From Candidatus Brachybacter algidus (GTDB lineage Bacteria > Bacteroidota > Bacteroidia > Chitinophagales > Saprospiraceae): a stretch of DNA of 64,000 bases. This document shows, piece by piece, positions 17,681 through 27,350 of this stretch. The notes beneath the pieces were generated by a model. That model was given only the letters and a program-made list of their open reading frames with translations. It made no database searches and had not been told where the DNA came from. The stretch is taken from the NCBI GenBank assembly GCA_016711705.1, contig JADJSK010000013.1, positions 327,001 through 391,000 of the forward strand, written 5' to 3'. The translations under genes and the position numbers were made by a program. Positions within the stretch are counted from its first letter, which is position 1. The number at the start of each line of letters is the position of its first letter.

Positions 17681-18941
17681 TGCTTTTGCCAAAAAGACAA
17701 TTTATAAAAGAATAGGAGATTTTATTCAATTAGTTGATATAAGAAATAAGGGATTAAAAGTTCAAAACCTTTTAGGATTAAGTATTTCAAAAAAATTTAT
17801 TCCGTCAGTAGCTAACATTATAGGTACCGATATGGAAAATTATAAAATAATACTAAAAAACCAATTTGCTTGCAGTACAATGCAGGTGAGGCGAGATAAG
17901 AAAATGCCGATTGCACTTCTTAAAGAAGTTAACGAAGCAATAATTTCTCAAGCTTATCCGGTGTTTGAAGTTGTTGATTCTTCAATGTTAGATCCTGAAT
18001 ATCTCATGATGTGGTTTTCCAGGGAAGAGTTTGATAGAGAAGCTTGTTTTCATGCAGTTGGTGGCGTGCGAGGTAGTTTAGAATGGGAAGATTTTTGTGA
18101 CATGAAACTACCTGTGCCCTCCATTCAAAAGCAGCGAGAAATAGTCAAAGAGTACAATGTCATTCAGGATCGGATACAACTAAATAATCAAATTATAAAA
18201 AAGTTGGAGGAAACTGCGCAGACGATATATAAGAGGTGGTTTGTGGAGTTTGAATTTCCTGATGAGGAAGGGAAGCCTTATAGGAGTAGTGGTGGAAAGA
18301 TGGTATGGTGTGAGGAATTAAGAAAGGATATTCCTGAGAAATGGGAAATTAAGCATTTTCATCAAATTATAGAATATTTTATTTCTAAAAGAGGAAAAAG
18401 TAAATCGATATTGAATTTACAAAATTATAGTGAAGAGTTTAAATATCCTGTTATTTCAGCAATGAATATTAACAATGGCAAAATTGTTAAACATGATACT
18501 ATTCCCTATGTGAATAAGATAAACTATAATTCATGGATGAACCCAGAACTAGCAGTCGATGATGTTATCTTAACTTCAGAAGCACCACTTGGAGAAACAT
18601 ATTATTTGGCTATTAATTCCAGAATTGCATTAAGTCAGAGGCTTTTTGCTATCCGAACAAAAAAACAAATTATTTCAGGTTGGTATTTACATTTATGGCT
18701 AAATACGCCCCTTGCAAAACAGGAGTTAGAAGGTAGGTCATCAGGAACCACAGTTTTTGGAATTAAGTTATCGGAATTAAAAAAAGTAGCTATATTAATT
18801 CCTATCAGAAATATTGAAGAGAATTTTACTAACAAAACTATTGCGATAGCAAAAATGAATGAAACAAAAAGTTCACAAAATCAAAAATTAAATGATTTCA
18901 AAACCTTTTTGCTTTCAGATTTAACTAAATTAGAAAATTAA
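17670..18941 (+). CDS. hsdS: Type I restriction-modification specificity subunit
   Basis: About 423 residues with two target-recognition domains separated by a conserved helical spacer near residues 150-190 (IQKQREIVKEYNVIQDRIQ, then ETAQTIYKRWFVEFEFP). The second domain starts near DIPEKWEIKHF. HsdS selects the DNA sequence for both methylation and cleavage. The ATG at 17670 is preferred over an in-frame TTG six bases earlier. It overlaps hsdM by 11 bases and is followed after 4 bases by the ATPase gene, so all are probably translated from one message. Confidence 0.9.
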   Translation: MSYSAFAKKTIYKRIGDFIQLVDIRNKGLKVQNLLGLSISKKFIPSVANIIGTDMENYKIILKNQFACSTMQVRRDKKMPIALLKEVNEAIISQAYPVFEVVDSSMLDPEYLMMWFSREEFDREACFHAVGGVRGSLEWEDFCDMKLPVPSIQKQREIVKEYNVIQDRIQLNNQIIKKLEETAQTIYKRWFVEFEFPDEEGKPYRSSGGKMVWCEELRKDIPEKWEIKHFHQIIEYFISKRGKSKSILNLQNYSEEFKYPVISAMNINNGKIVKHDTIPYVNKINYNSWMNPELAVDDVILTSEAPLGETYYLAINSRIALSQRLFAIRTKKQIISGWYLHLWLNTPLAKQELEGRSSGTTVFGIKLSELKKVAILIPIRNIEENFTNKTIAIAKMNETKSSQNQKLNDFKTFLLSDLTKLEN

Positions 18942-18945
18942 TCAT

Positions 18946-20975
18946 ATGAGCCTTAATACCAGTTTAAAAGGTCGCTTAAGAAATACAAATCTTCCTTTGA
19001 CCCATGCTCTTCATCCGCTTTTTGAGGCAGTCGTCAATTCCATCCATTCTATTGATGCAGCAATAAATATGGGTACTTACTCTTCAACTGTTGAAGGAAA
19101 TATCACAATTAGTATAATAAGGTCTCCTCAATCTTCCGCATTTGAAGATACAAAATCTGATATTATTGGCTTTGAAATTATAGATAATGGAGTCGGTTTT
19201 AATTCAGATAATCATAAATCATTTCAAATTTTAGACTCTGAACATAAAATCTCGCTTGGCTGTCGAGGGGTAGGAAGGTTATTATGGCTTAAGGCATTTA
19301 GCCAAGTATGTGTTAAAAGCTCATTTGGAGAAAATTTACAAATTAAAACTAGACAATTTGATTTCAATGTTGATAATGATATCCATAATGAAAATATCGA
19401 TATCACACCAAACGCAAAAATGAAACTTCAATTAAATTGAAAAATATTCGCAAAGAATATTCAAAATACTTAAAGAAGTTGCCTCAATCAATTGCCCATG
19501 ATCTACTAGAGCATTGTTTATGGTACTTTATTAGAGAAGGGGGTGCCCCAGAAATAATTATTGTAGATAATAATGAAAGAATTTCATTACAAAAGGATTA
19601 TGAGAATTTAATGATAAATGCATCTGACAAAGATTCTTTTGAGATTAAATCAACTGTTTTCGAAATTACTCATGTTAAGTTGAAATCCTCCTTACAAAAC
19701 AAACATAGTATTAATTATAGTGCTGCAAGTAGAGTTGTTAAGGAAGAGAATCTACAAGGGAAAATCCCTGGCTTATTTGGCATTTTGAATGATGGAAATG
19801 AGAACTTTGCCTATTTGTGTTTTCTTACTTCTAGCTATTTAACAGAAAAAGTGAATCCAGAAAGGTTTGGATTTAATATTTCGGAAACAGTAGAAGGAAT
19901 TTACGCTGATTTAGAAATATCATTTAATGAAATTAGAGAGAACGCTTTAGTAATTATAACAGAATATTTAGATAAATACTTGCAAGAAAACAAATTAATA
20001 GGTATCAAGAGGTTAACGGATTTTGTTCATTCAAAAGCACCTAAATATAGGCCAATATTGGATCATATATCTGAAAAAGAAAAAATTGTTGATCCAAATA
20101 TCACGGATAAAGAATTGGACATTAAGTTGCATCTACTTCTAATGGCATTTGAAACAGAATTACTAGCAGATGGGCATGATTTAATGGTGCCAAATGGCCT
20201 TAAAAAAGAAGATTATAATAAACGTATTGATAAATATTTATCAAAAGCAAGTGATTTAAAAAGATCAGATTTAGCAAATTATGTAGCGCATAGAAAAGTT
20301 ATTCTTGACATACTTAATTATGCAATTCAAAAAGGCAAAGATGGTAAATATTCAAAAGAGGAAGTTTTACACAAACTTATCATGCCTATGCAAAAGGTAA
20401 GTGATGAAGTTAGGTTTGAGGATAGCAATTTATGGCTTGTAGATGAACGTTTGGCATTTCACAATTACTTAGCTTCCGATAAAACTATAAATTCTATGCC
20501 AATCACTGACTCAAAATCTAATAAAGAACCTGATATACTTGGTTTAAATGTGTACGATAATCCCTTATTAGTCAATGATGGAGACAGTTTGCCACTTGGA
20601 ACTATTACAGTTGTTGAGATAAAAAGACCTATGAGAAATGACGCAAAAGCGGGTGAGGAAAAGGACCCTATTGAGCAAGCTCTAAATTATTTGAATAGAG
20701 TTAGAGAAGGAAATGCAGTTACTGCTGCAGGAAGACCTATTCCAGATTCTAAGCATATCCCGGGTTTCTGTTATGTTATTTGCGATATTACACCTACGAT
20801 TAAAGAAAGATGTGATTTTTTAGATTTGAGAATTACATCTGATAAAATGGGATATTTTGGACATCATAAAAGATACAATTCATACATAGAAGTTATATCT
20901 TTTGATCGTTTATCAAACATGGCAAGAGAGAGAAATAAAGCATTTTTTGACAAGTTAGGGTTACCTTCATCATAA
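18946..20975 (+). pseudogene. GHKL/HSP90-like ATPase gene inside the type I operon, split by a frameshift
   Basis: The N-terminal 160 residues show the GHKL ATP site: N-box FEAVVNSIHSIDA, G1-box IIDNGVGFN and G2-box LGCRGVGRL. The frame stops at 19440. Adding one A to the A5 run at 19416-19420 makes the text continue as NAKNETSIKLKNIRKEY into the second open frame, which runs to 20975. Total would be about 676 residues. A C-terminal stretch (LGTITVVEIKRPM, preceded by EPDILGLN) resembles a PD-(D/E)xK-type E-x-K core. Similar ATPases occur in some Bacteroidota type I operons. The role in restriction is unknown. Confidence 0.75.
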
Positions 20976-22770
20976 ATATGAAATTCACCGAACAAAAACT
21001 TGAAAATGCTTTTATTGAACTCCTTTCGCAGGAGGGGTATCCGCATTTTACCGGTGATACCATTATTCGAGCTCCGGAAGAAGTAATTATTGAAGCTGAT
21101 TTAATAACCTATTTTCTCAATCGATATGAAAGCAAACGACTGACCTTGAATGAAGCAAAATCTATCATACTTCAACTTAAATCCCTTCCTTCATCAGATC
21201 TTTATGAAAGCAACAAAAAAATAATCAATTGGCTTTCAGATGGCTTCATCCTGAAAAGAGCAGACCGCAACGACAAGGATATTCATATTGAGCTGATTGA
21301 TTACAAAGGACTGGATGAACAATTCGTCAGTAATGATCTGGATGTCATCGGTGATCCAAAGGTGGCTACGACTTCAGATTTTAATATTTATAAGTTTGTT
21401 ACCCAATGTGAGATAGTTGGTACGGAAAAAGAATTCCTGATGGCATCGTGTATATCAATGGACTTCCATTAGTAGTATTTGAGTTTAAGAGTACGATCAG
21501 AGAAGAAGTCAATCTGGAAGATGCTTTCAAACAATTAACCACCCGCTACAAAAGAGATATTCCGGAATTATTTAAATACAATACGTTTTGTGTCATCAGC
21601 GACGGTGTCAATAGTAAGGCAGGTTCATTTTACGCATCCTACGATTTTTATTATGCATGGAGACGAGTAGATGGTCTGGCAAAAGATGTCAATGGCATAG
21701 ACAGCATGTTTACCTTGATAAGCGGCATGTTCGATAAAAACAGATTGAGGGACATCATCCGCAATTTTATTTATATTCCCGATTCTTCAAAAAAGAATGA
21801 AAAGATCGTTTGCCGATATCCCCAGTATTATGCTGCTAAACGACTTTTTGATACTATAAAGTCCGCTCAGAAACCGGAAGGCAATGGTAAAGGTGGGACT
21901 TACTTCGGCGCTACCGGATGTGGCAAGAGTTTTACGATGCTGTACCTCACGAGGCTGATCATGAAAAGTATTCACTTCAACAGCCCGACCATCGTACTCA
22001 TCACTGACAGAGTTGATCTGGATACTCAGCTTTCTGAACAATTTACGAATGCTAAGGGATTCATCGGAGATAATACGATCATTAGTGTGGAAAGCCGTAT
22101 GGATCTGCGCAAACATTTGCAAGGAAGGCAGAGTGGAGGCGTATTTCTGACCACCATCCATAAGTTTACCGAAGATGCGGCCCTTCTTACTGACCGAAGC
22201 AATGTCATCTGCATCTCTGACGAGGCGCATAGAAGCCAGGTCAATCTCGATCAGAAAGTCAAAATCACTTCAAAGGGTGTGAAAAAGACTTTTGGCTTTG
22301 CTAAATATTTGCATGATTCATTGCCCAATGCCACTTTTGTAGGATTCACAGGTACTCCAATAGATGCTACGCTGGATGTATTTGGTAAGGTGGCTGATAC
22401 ATACACCATGACGGAATCAGTCAATGATGAGATCACAGTGCGCATCGTCTATGAAGGCAGGGCTGCCAAGGTCGCACTACACAATACGGAGTTGGAGAAA
22501 ATAGAACAATATTATGCAGAAGTTGCCGCTGCAGGTGCCAATGAATATCAGATTGAAAAAAGCAAGGAGACAGTCGCCAATATGAATTCTATTTTGGGTG
22601 ACCCAAAGCGTTTAAAAGTATTGGCGGAAGACTTTGTACATCATTATGAAACTCGTGTTTCAGAGGGATCTACAGTAAAGGGAAAGGCAATGTTTGTTTG
22701 TAGTACGAGAGAGATCGCATACGATTTTTATAAAAATGTAATAGAACTATTAAGTGCGAGGGTCCTGGGA

Positions 22771-22792
22771 GAAAAGAGCTCCGGCTCTTTTC
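22771..22792 (+). repeat. Left REP-like hairpin of the RAYT element
   Basis: GAAAAGAGC pairs with GCTCTTTTC around TCCG, immediately inside the terminal CCTGGGA. The core GAGCTCCGGCTC resembles the reverse complement of the right hairpin core (GAAGCTCCAGCTTC). Confidence 0.75.
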
Positions 22793-23457
22793 CTGATGCC
22801 AACTACGCGGACTCCTTCACCACCAACTTTGGTTTTCCGGAAGAATGGCACACAGGTAAGTTACCCCATCGAAACAAACTAGGCCTGATACAATTCATTA
22901 CATTCAGGTTAGCAGACAGTTTGCCTCAGGAAGTATTAAGAGGTATTGAGGAGGAATTAAAAAACTTTAAGGGAGATGATTATGAAATCCAAAAAAGAAA
23001 AAAATATGAAAAGTATTTAGATCGAGGATTGGGTAGTTGTGCATTAGCCCATCCAGAAATGGCCCAAGTAATGCAAGACGCGCTAATGTTTCACGATGGT
23101 GATCGATATAATCTTCTGGCTTGGAGTATTATGCCTAATCATGTACACGTCCTGATTAAAGACAACAGCGATCTATCCAAGATCCTCCAATCCTGGAAAT
23201 CTTTCACTGGAAAATGGGCGCTAAAAAACAATAAAAAATATGGTTTAAACATCCCAAAAGATGCTACAGAATTTTGGATGTCGGAATCCTGGGATCGATT
23301 TATAAGAGACGGCGATCATTTTAACAATACTATCAATTATATTTTGAATAACCCGGATAAGGCGCATTTACCGGCTGGAAGTGCGGCGTATAGATTCAGA
23401 GGATGCACGATAAGGAGGGAAGGAAAGGAGGAAGTGGGGGGAGATGGGGTGAAGCAG

Positions 23458-23511
23458 GAGCAGGAGGATAAGTGGATGAAGCTGGAGCAGGAGGATAAGT
23501 GGATGAAGCTG
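23458..23511 (+). repeat. Two 27-bp tandem repeats near the right end of the RAYT element
   Basis: The unit starts GAGCAGGAGGATAAGTGGAT and is present twice without a mismatch (23458-23484 and 23485-23511). Because 27 is a multiple of three, the hsdR frame is kept and the protein has the duplicated text EQEDKWMKL. Confidence 0.85.
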
Positions 23512-23522
23512 GAGCTTCATCC
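23501..23522 (+). repeat. Right REP-like hairpin of the RAYT element
   Basis: GGATGAAGCT pairs with AGCTTCATCC around GG. It lies one base inside the terminal TCCCAGG, the mirror image of the left end. Confidence 0.75.
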
Positions 23523-24872
23523 TTCCCAGGTGAGGATGGTGATGACGCGTGATAAGGATGATGATGAGGTTCTGTATAATTTGCTGGGGACGAAGGAATA
23601 TAAAAAAGAACTTGATCGGCAATTTAAAGATGAAAACTCGAATTTCAAAGTTGCAATTGTGGTGGATATGTGGCTGACTGGGTTTGATGTTCCATGTTTG
23701 GACACTATGTATATAGATAAGGCGGTTCAGCAACATAATCTTATCCAGACGATTTCCAGAGTTAACAGGAAATACAAGAATAAAAATAAGGGATTAATAG
23801 TAGATTACATCGGCATCAAAAACCAGATGAACATGGCCCTGGCCAAATACAATACAGGGGACAAAGATAATTTTGAAGACATTGCAGAGTCACTTATTAT
23901 CGTAAGAAATCATCTGGATCTGTTAAATAAGTTGTTCCACACTTTTGATAACATCAAATATTTCATTGGCAATACAATGGAACAGCTGAATACGCTCAAT
24001 CTCGCTGCTGAATTTATTCAAAAGACCAAGGAAGAAGAAACCCGGTTTATGGGATTGGTCAAGCGGCTGAAGGCAGCGTATGATATTTGTTCCGGAAGTG
24101 AGCTCGTAACTCAACATGAAAAAGACCTGACACATTTTTACATAGCTGTGAGGTCTATCGTATTTAAACTCACCAAAGGAGATGCTCCTGATATTTCTCA
24201 GATGAATGCAAGAGTCAGGGAAATGATCAAGGATGCACTGGCCAGTGATGGAGTGGAGGAAATACTGAAACTCGGTGAAGATGGAACACAACAAGATATT
24301 TTTGATGCTGACTACCTTGCTAAGATCGACAAGATAAAATTGCCAAATACGAAAATAAAGTTATTGCAACAGCTCCTTGCAAAGGTGATCAAGGAGATGA
24401 AAAAAGTCAACAAGGTAAAAGGTGTTGACTTTACCAAAAAAATGCAAACACTCGTGGATCGCTACAATCAAAGAGATGCCAACGACATCCTTCGCAGTGA
24501 GGTTTATGAAGAAATGGCTGAACAATTGACCAATCTCATCATGGAAGTACACAAAGAGTTCTCAGCAGGTGAGGCGTTGGGTATTGACTTTGAAGAAAAG
24601 GCATTTTACGATATCCTTAAGATGTTGTGTGCCAAATATGACTTCAACTATCCGGAAGACAAACTCATCGTTCTCGCAAAAGCAGTTAAAAATCTAGTTG
24701 AAACTCAGGCTAAATTCCCTGATTGGAATAAAAGGGAAGATATTAAAGCAACATTGAAAGTAGGTCTAATCCTGTTGCTTGATGAATTTGGCTACCCTCC
24801 GGTGGAACGTGATGAGGTGTATGTGGAGATCTTTGAGCAGGCGGAGAATTTTAAGAAGAATAAGTAATTAAG

Positions 24873-25631
24873 ATGGAGTTTATAGATAACTTAAATAACT
24901 TAATAGAAGAAGAAAAAGTGCTTGGAATAAAATCCATTGATAAACTTAAAAGCTTGGGTCATAATTTTGATGTAGTTTATCTTCCCAATTTCATGCCTAC
25001 GAAAAAGGTGGACTATTTCTTTGTAGCAATGGAGCCATCATTTGGCAAATGGGGTACAGTGGATAACGCAAATAAATTAATTTCCAAAGGTTTCAGAAAT
25101 TTCATTTTTTCGAAAGGAGACTACTTATTACATTTTGCCATAAACAAATATTTAACATCTAACTACCATATTACAGATGTCTCGAAGTCAGCGATGAATA
25201 TTGATTCTGCCAATGTAGTCCGAAAGGTAATGTATAATTTTTGGAGACCCCATCTAAAAAAAGAATTCGAAACTCTAAAAACTGATTCTGCTAAAATTAT
25301 TTCAATTGGAGATAAACCAGAAATTGAATTACAAAGGATTTTTCCTAATAGTGATATCCATAAAATCATTCACTTTTCTGGTGCTGCTCAAAAAGCAAGG
25401 AAAGAATTTGTTGAAAAACATAATGATGAATTTCAATTATTTGCAGCTAGCTTTATTAAGGAGGAAGTTCAAATTTTTAGCCAAGAATTATTTAATTCAA
25501 AAATTGAAGATAATGAAGTTAAATCCTTTATCCAAAAACATAGCTTCAAAAGATTAGTAGATATTAAGGAATCTGATTTAAGACTTCTTTTTAATTATAA
25601 AATGAATTTTGAAAAAATATTAAAAAACTAA
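24873..25631 (+). CDS. Restriction-operon protein, possibly UDG-like DNA glycosylase fold
   Basis: A 252-residue protein starting 5 bases after hsdR, so it is surely in the same operon. VDYFFVAMEPSFGKWG resembles the first loop of uracil-DNA-glycosylase-like folds. YHITDVSKSAMNID, AKIISIGDKPEIELQ and IIHFSGAAQKAR follow the strand order expected for that fold, ending near a His/Arg loop. Sequence identity to known glycosylases is not obvious by eye, so this is a fold-level guess. The last ~70 residues are helical and unassigned. No signal peptide is present. Confidence 0.45.
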   Translation: MEFIDNLNNLIEEEKVLGIKSIDKLKSLGHNFDVVYLPNFMPTKKVDYFFVAMEPSFGKWGTVDNANKLISKGFRNFIFSKGDYLLHFAINKYLTSNYHITDVSKSAMNIDSANVVRKVMYNFWRPHLKKEFETLKTDSAKIISIGDKPEIELQRIFPNSDIHKIIHFSGAAQKARKEFVEKHNDEFQLFAASFIKEEVQIFSQELFNSKIEDNEVKSFIQKHSFKRLVDIKESDLRLLFNYKMNFEKILKN

Positions 25632-25632
25632 G

Positions 25633-26448
25633 ATGAAATCAACAGAAAGAAATGAAATACTAAGAAATGCTTTTGAAACTAAAATTCCTCAACTTAAGAA
25701 ACTGGTTAATTTTCTCGTTAATAATTCTCAATTTAATCATGATTATCAACTCAATAATTTAAAAGGTAGTCTAAATCCTAATGCTCCATTTGGAGACAAC
25801 TTTCGTCGAATACTTCTTGAATGTTTATACACATCATCCCAACCAAGTCTGAAATTAATTGGCAAGGCAATGAAAGATTTGGAACCACTTTTTATGGAGC
25901 TTAATTATACAAAAAAAATAAATCAAAATACTTTTTTTGCAATACTTGAAAAGCATTTCAACACCACAAATATGGATGAAAGAGTACTTTTTGAAAGTTT
26001 GTATTCGATTCCAGGGATGGGTCTCAAAATAGCTGCACTAACAGTTCGAAATTTAAACCTTACATTCAAATACGATTTATTAGAAATGGAAGGATATAAA
26101 TTTGATGAAAATAAACTTATGATAGCAGTAGATGTGGTAATAACATCTGCCCTAAATCAAATTTTAGGCTTTCACGGAAAAAATATAAAGTTTGAAGCAA
26201 GTAGAGACTTTTATTTGTTAAATGAATTGTTTAGAATGAAATCATTAAATCCGGATAGTCCAATTATATTTGAAGATTTATGGTTTTGGGGATTTTACAA
26301 TCAAACTAATGGTTCGGACAAGGTAAGGAACTTCAATAAATTTAATCCAGATAAACTATACGCTGAGAAATATAACTTCGCTCGTGATTTTAAGGAAATT
26401 GAATCTCTTTCAGAAGAGTTTAGGGCAATAATAAATCATGAGCAATAA
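25633..26448 (+). CDS. Restriction-operon protein with helix-hairpin-helix, endonuclease III-like core
   Basis: A 271-residue protein whose ATG comes 1 base after the previous stop. Residues ~125-150 read LYSIPGMGLKIAALTVRNL, a helix-hairpin-helix (consensus LPGVGxKTA). IAVDVVITSALNQILGF follows, matching the VDxHV segment that holds the catalytic Asp in HhH-GPD glycosylases (endonuclease III, OGG). There is no visible [4Fe-4S] cysteine cluster. HhH-GPD enzymes remove damaged or modified bases. Next to a restriction system it could act on modified phage DNA, but that is inference. Confidence 0.5.
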   Translation: MKSTERNEILRNAFETKIPQLKKLVNFLVNNSQFNHDYQLNNLKGSLNPNAPFGDNFRRILLECLYTSSQPSLKLIGKAMKDLEPLFMELNYTKKINQNTFFAILEKHFNTTNMDERVLFESLYSIPGMGLKIAALTVRNLNLTFKYDLLEMEGYKFDENKLMIAVDVVITSALNQILGFHGKNIKFEASRDFYLLNELFRMKSLNPDSPIIFEDLWFWGFYNQTNGSDKVRNFNKFNPDKLYAEKYNFARDFKEIESLSEEFRAIINHEQ

Positions 26449-26554
26449 AATTGATTCTTTTGTAAATTATTTTCAGTCTACTTGATAAAGCATTAATTTA
26501 AAAGGAATTATTCTTTAAAATTAATGCTTTACATTACAATTATAATTTACTTTC

Positions 26555-27277
26555 ATGAAAAATATAATTCTTATTTTAACATTTGTTACAACCGGCTGTA
26601 CTCATAAATACTTTTACCCGCTCACACCGAATGTCCCTATGCATAGTGGCGCAGGAGAGTTGACCTTAGCCGGAAATTATTCATTTAATGATCGCATAGA
26701 CGGAGTGGAAGGACAGGTAGCGTATTCAGCGACAGACCACATTGGTGTAATGGGTAATTTTATTTATGTAAAAGGTGTGGAGGATAAAATTAATGATTAT
26801 GGCTTAGGTAAAATGGGTGAAGTCGGGATCGGATATTTTACAAATAAAGGTAGATTACATCTTGCAGTTTACGCCGGCGGAGGTTTGGGTGACCAGCATC
26901 ACCACTACAGATCTGATAGCATCGGTTATTACCAGGCTGATATGAATTACAACCGGATTTTTATTCAACCTTCCATAGGTTATAAATCCAGAATTTTTGA
27001 AAGTGCTTTTACGACGAGATTCAGCAGGCTGGATTACAGTAAATTTACTTCTGACATTGATCCTGTGCTTGATCCATACAATTACGATCTTGTGAACCTA
27101 TTGAATTCTGATCGCCCATATTATTTATTTGAACCGGCTCTTACTATTCGAATTGGATCAGATAGGATTAAATTCCAGGGAAATCTGGGCTTGTTGTATG
27201 AGTTAAGAGACAAAGGGACTTTTGTAAGGTCGGCGCTGAGTGCCGGGATTCATGTAAGGTTGGGCCGTAAAACTTAA
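26555..27277 (+). CDS. Outer-membrane beta-strand-rich lipoprotein, function unknown
   Basis: A 240-residue protein with a short lipoprotein signal ending in TTGC (cysteine at residue 15). The rest alternates short beta strands with aromatic and glycine residues (IGVMGNFIYVKG, LHLAVYAGGGLG, IRIGSDRIKFQG), as in small outer-membrane barrels. No family is recognised. It is separated from the restriction operon by 106 bases and converges on leuB. There is nothing to link it to either. Confidence 0.5.
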   Translation: MKNIILILTFVTTGCTHKYFYPLTPNVPMHSGAGELTLAGNYSFNDRIDGVEGQVAYSATDHIGVMGNFIYVKGVEDKINDYGLGKMGEVGIGYFTNKGRLHLAVYAGGGLGDQHHHYRSDSIGYYQADMNYNRIFIQPSIGYKSRIFESAFTTRFSRLDYSKFTSDIDPVLDPYNYDLVNLLNSDRPYYLFEPALTIRIGSDRIKFQGNLGLLYELRDKGTFVRSALSAGIHVRLGRKT

Positions 27278-27350
27278 TAATTCTAATTGAAATTTAATAC
27301 AACATTTATTTTCTAAAATATTGTCTTCAATAAGAATTAATATTTCTTTT

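Larger units (their letters stand above)
22764..23530 (+). mobile_element. REP-associated tyrosine transposase (RAYT) element inserted in frame within hsdR
   Basis: The 767-bp insert keeps the hsdR frame open across both ends. It encodes a Y1/HUH transposase: FITFRLADSLPQEVL, then MPNHVHVLIK with the His-x-His pair at 23140-23148, SWKSFTGKWA, FWMSESWDRFIRDG, and a probable catalytic Tyr631 in NTINYILNNPDKAHL. Ends are CCTGGGA (22764-22770) and TCCCAGG (23524-23530), perfect inverted copies. Each is followed inward by a hairpin (22771-22792 and 23501-23522). RAYTs move or maintain such hairpins. HsdR homologues have a short loop here, so the insert lies in a surface linker of the second helicase domain. 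Confidence 0.82.
20978..24867 (+). pseudogene. hsdR: Type I restriction endonuclease/translocase subunit, frameshifted and carrying an in-frame transposase element
   Basis: HsdR features in order: N-terminal PD-(D/E)xK nuclease ending in LVVFEFK, Walker A GATGCGKS at 21907-21930, DEAH box at 22219, motif III FTGTP, and the second RecA domain from VRMVMTR through TGFDVP and QTISRVNRKY. Two problems are visible. One A is missing from the A5 run at 21426-21430; restoring it gives TEKRIPDGIVYINGLP and joins the 20978-21472 frame to the frame that follows. Residues ~439-694 of the second frame are a foreign RAYT element (see separate entry). Without it the protein would be about 1040 residues, a normal HsdR length. 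Confidence 0.88.

Noticed and set aside
22764..23530. The hsdR insert as an intein
   Set aside because: No Cys/Ser start, no HN end and no splicing blocks. It has an HUH transposase core and hairpin ends instead.
23368..23736. A 122-codon minus-strand frame with leucine/histidine-rich repeats
   Set aside because: Shadow of the 27-bp repeats and hsdR on the other strand.
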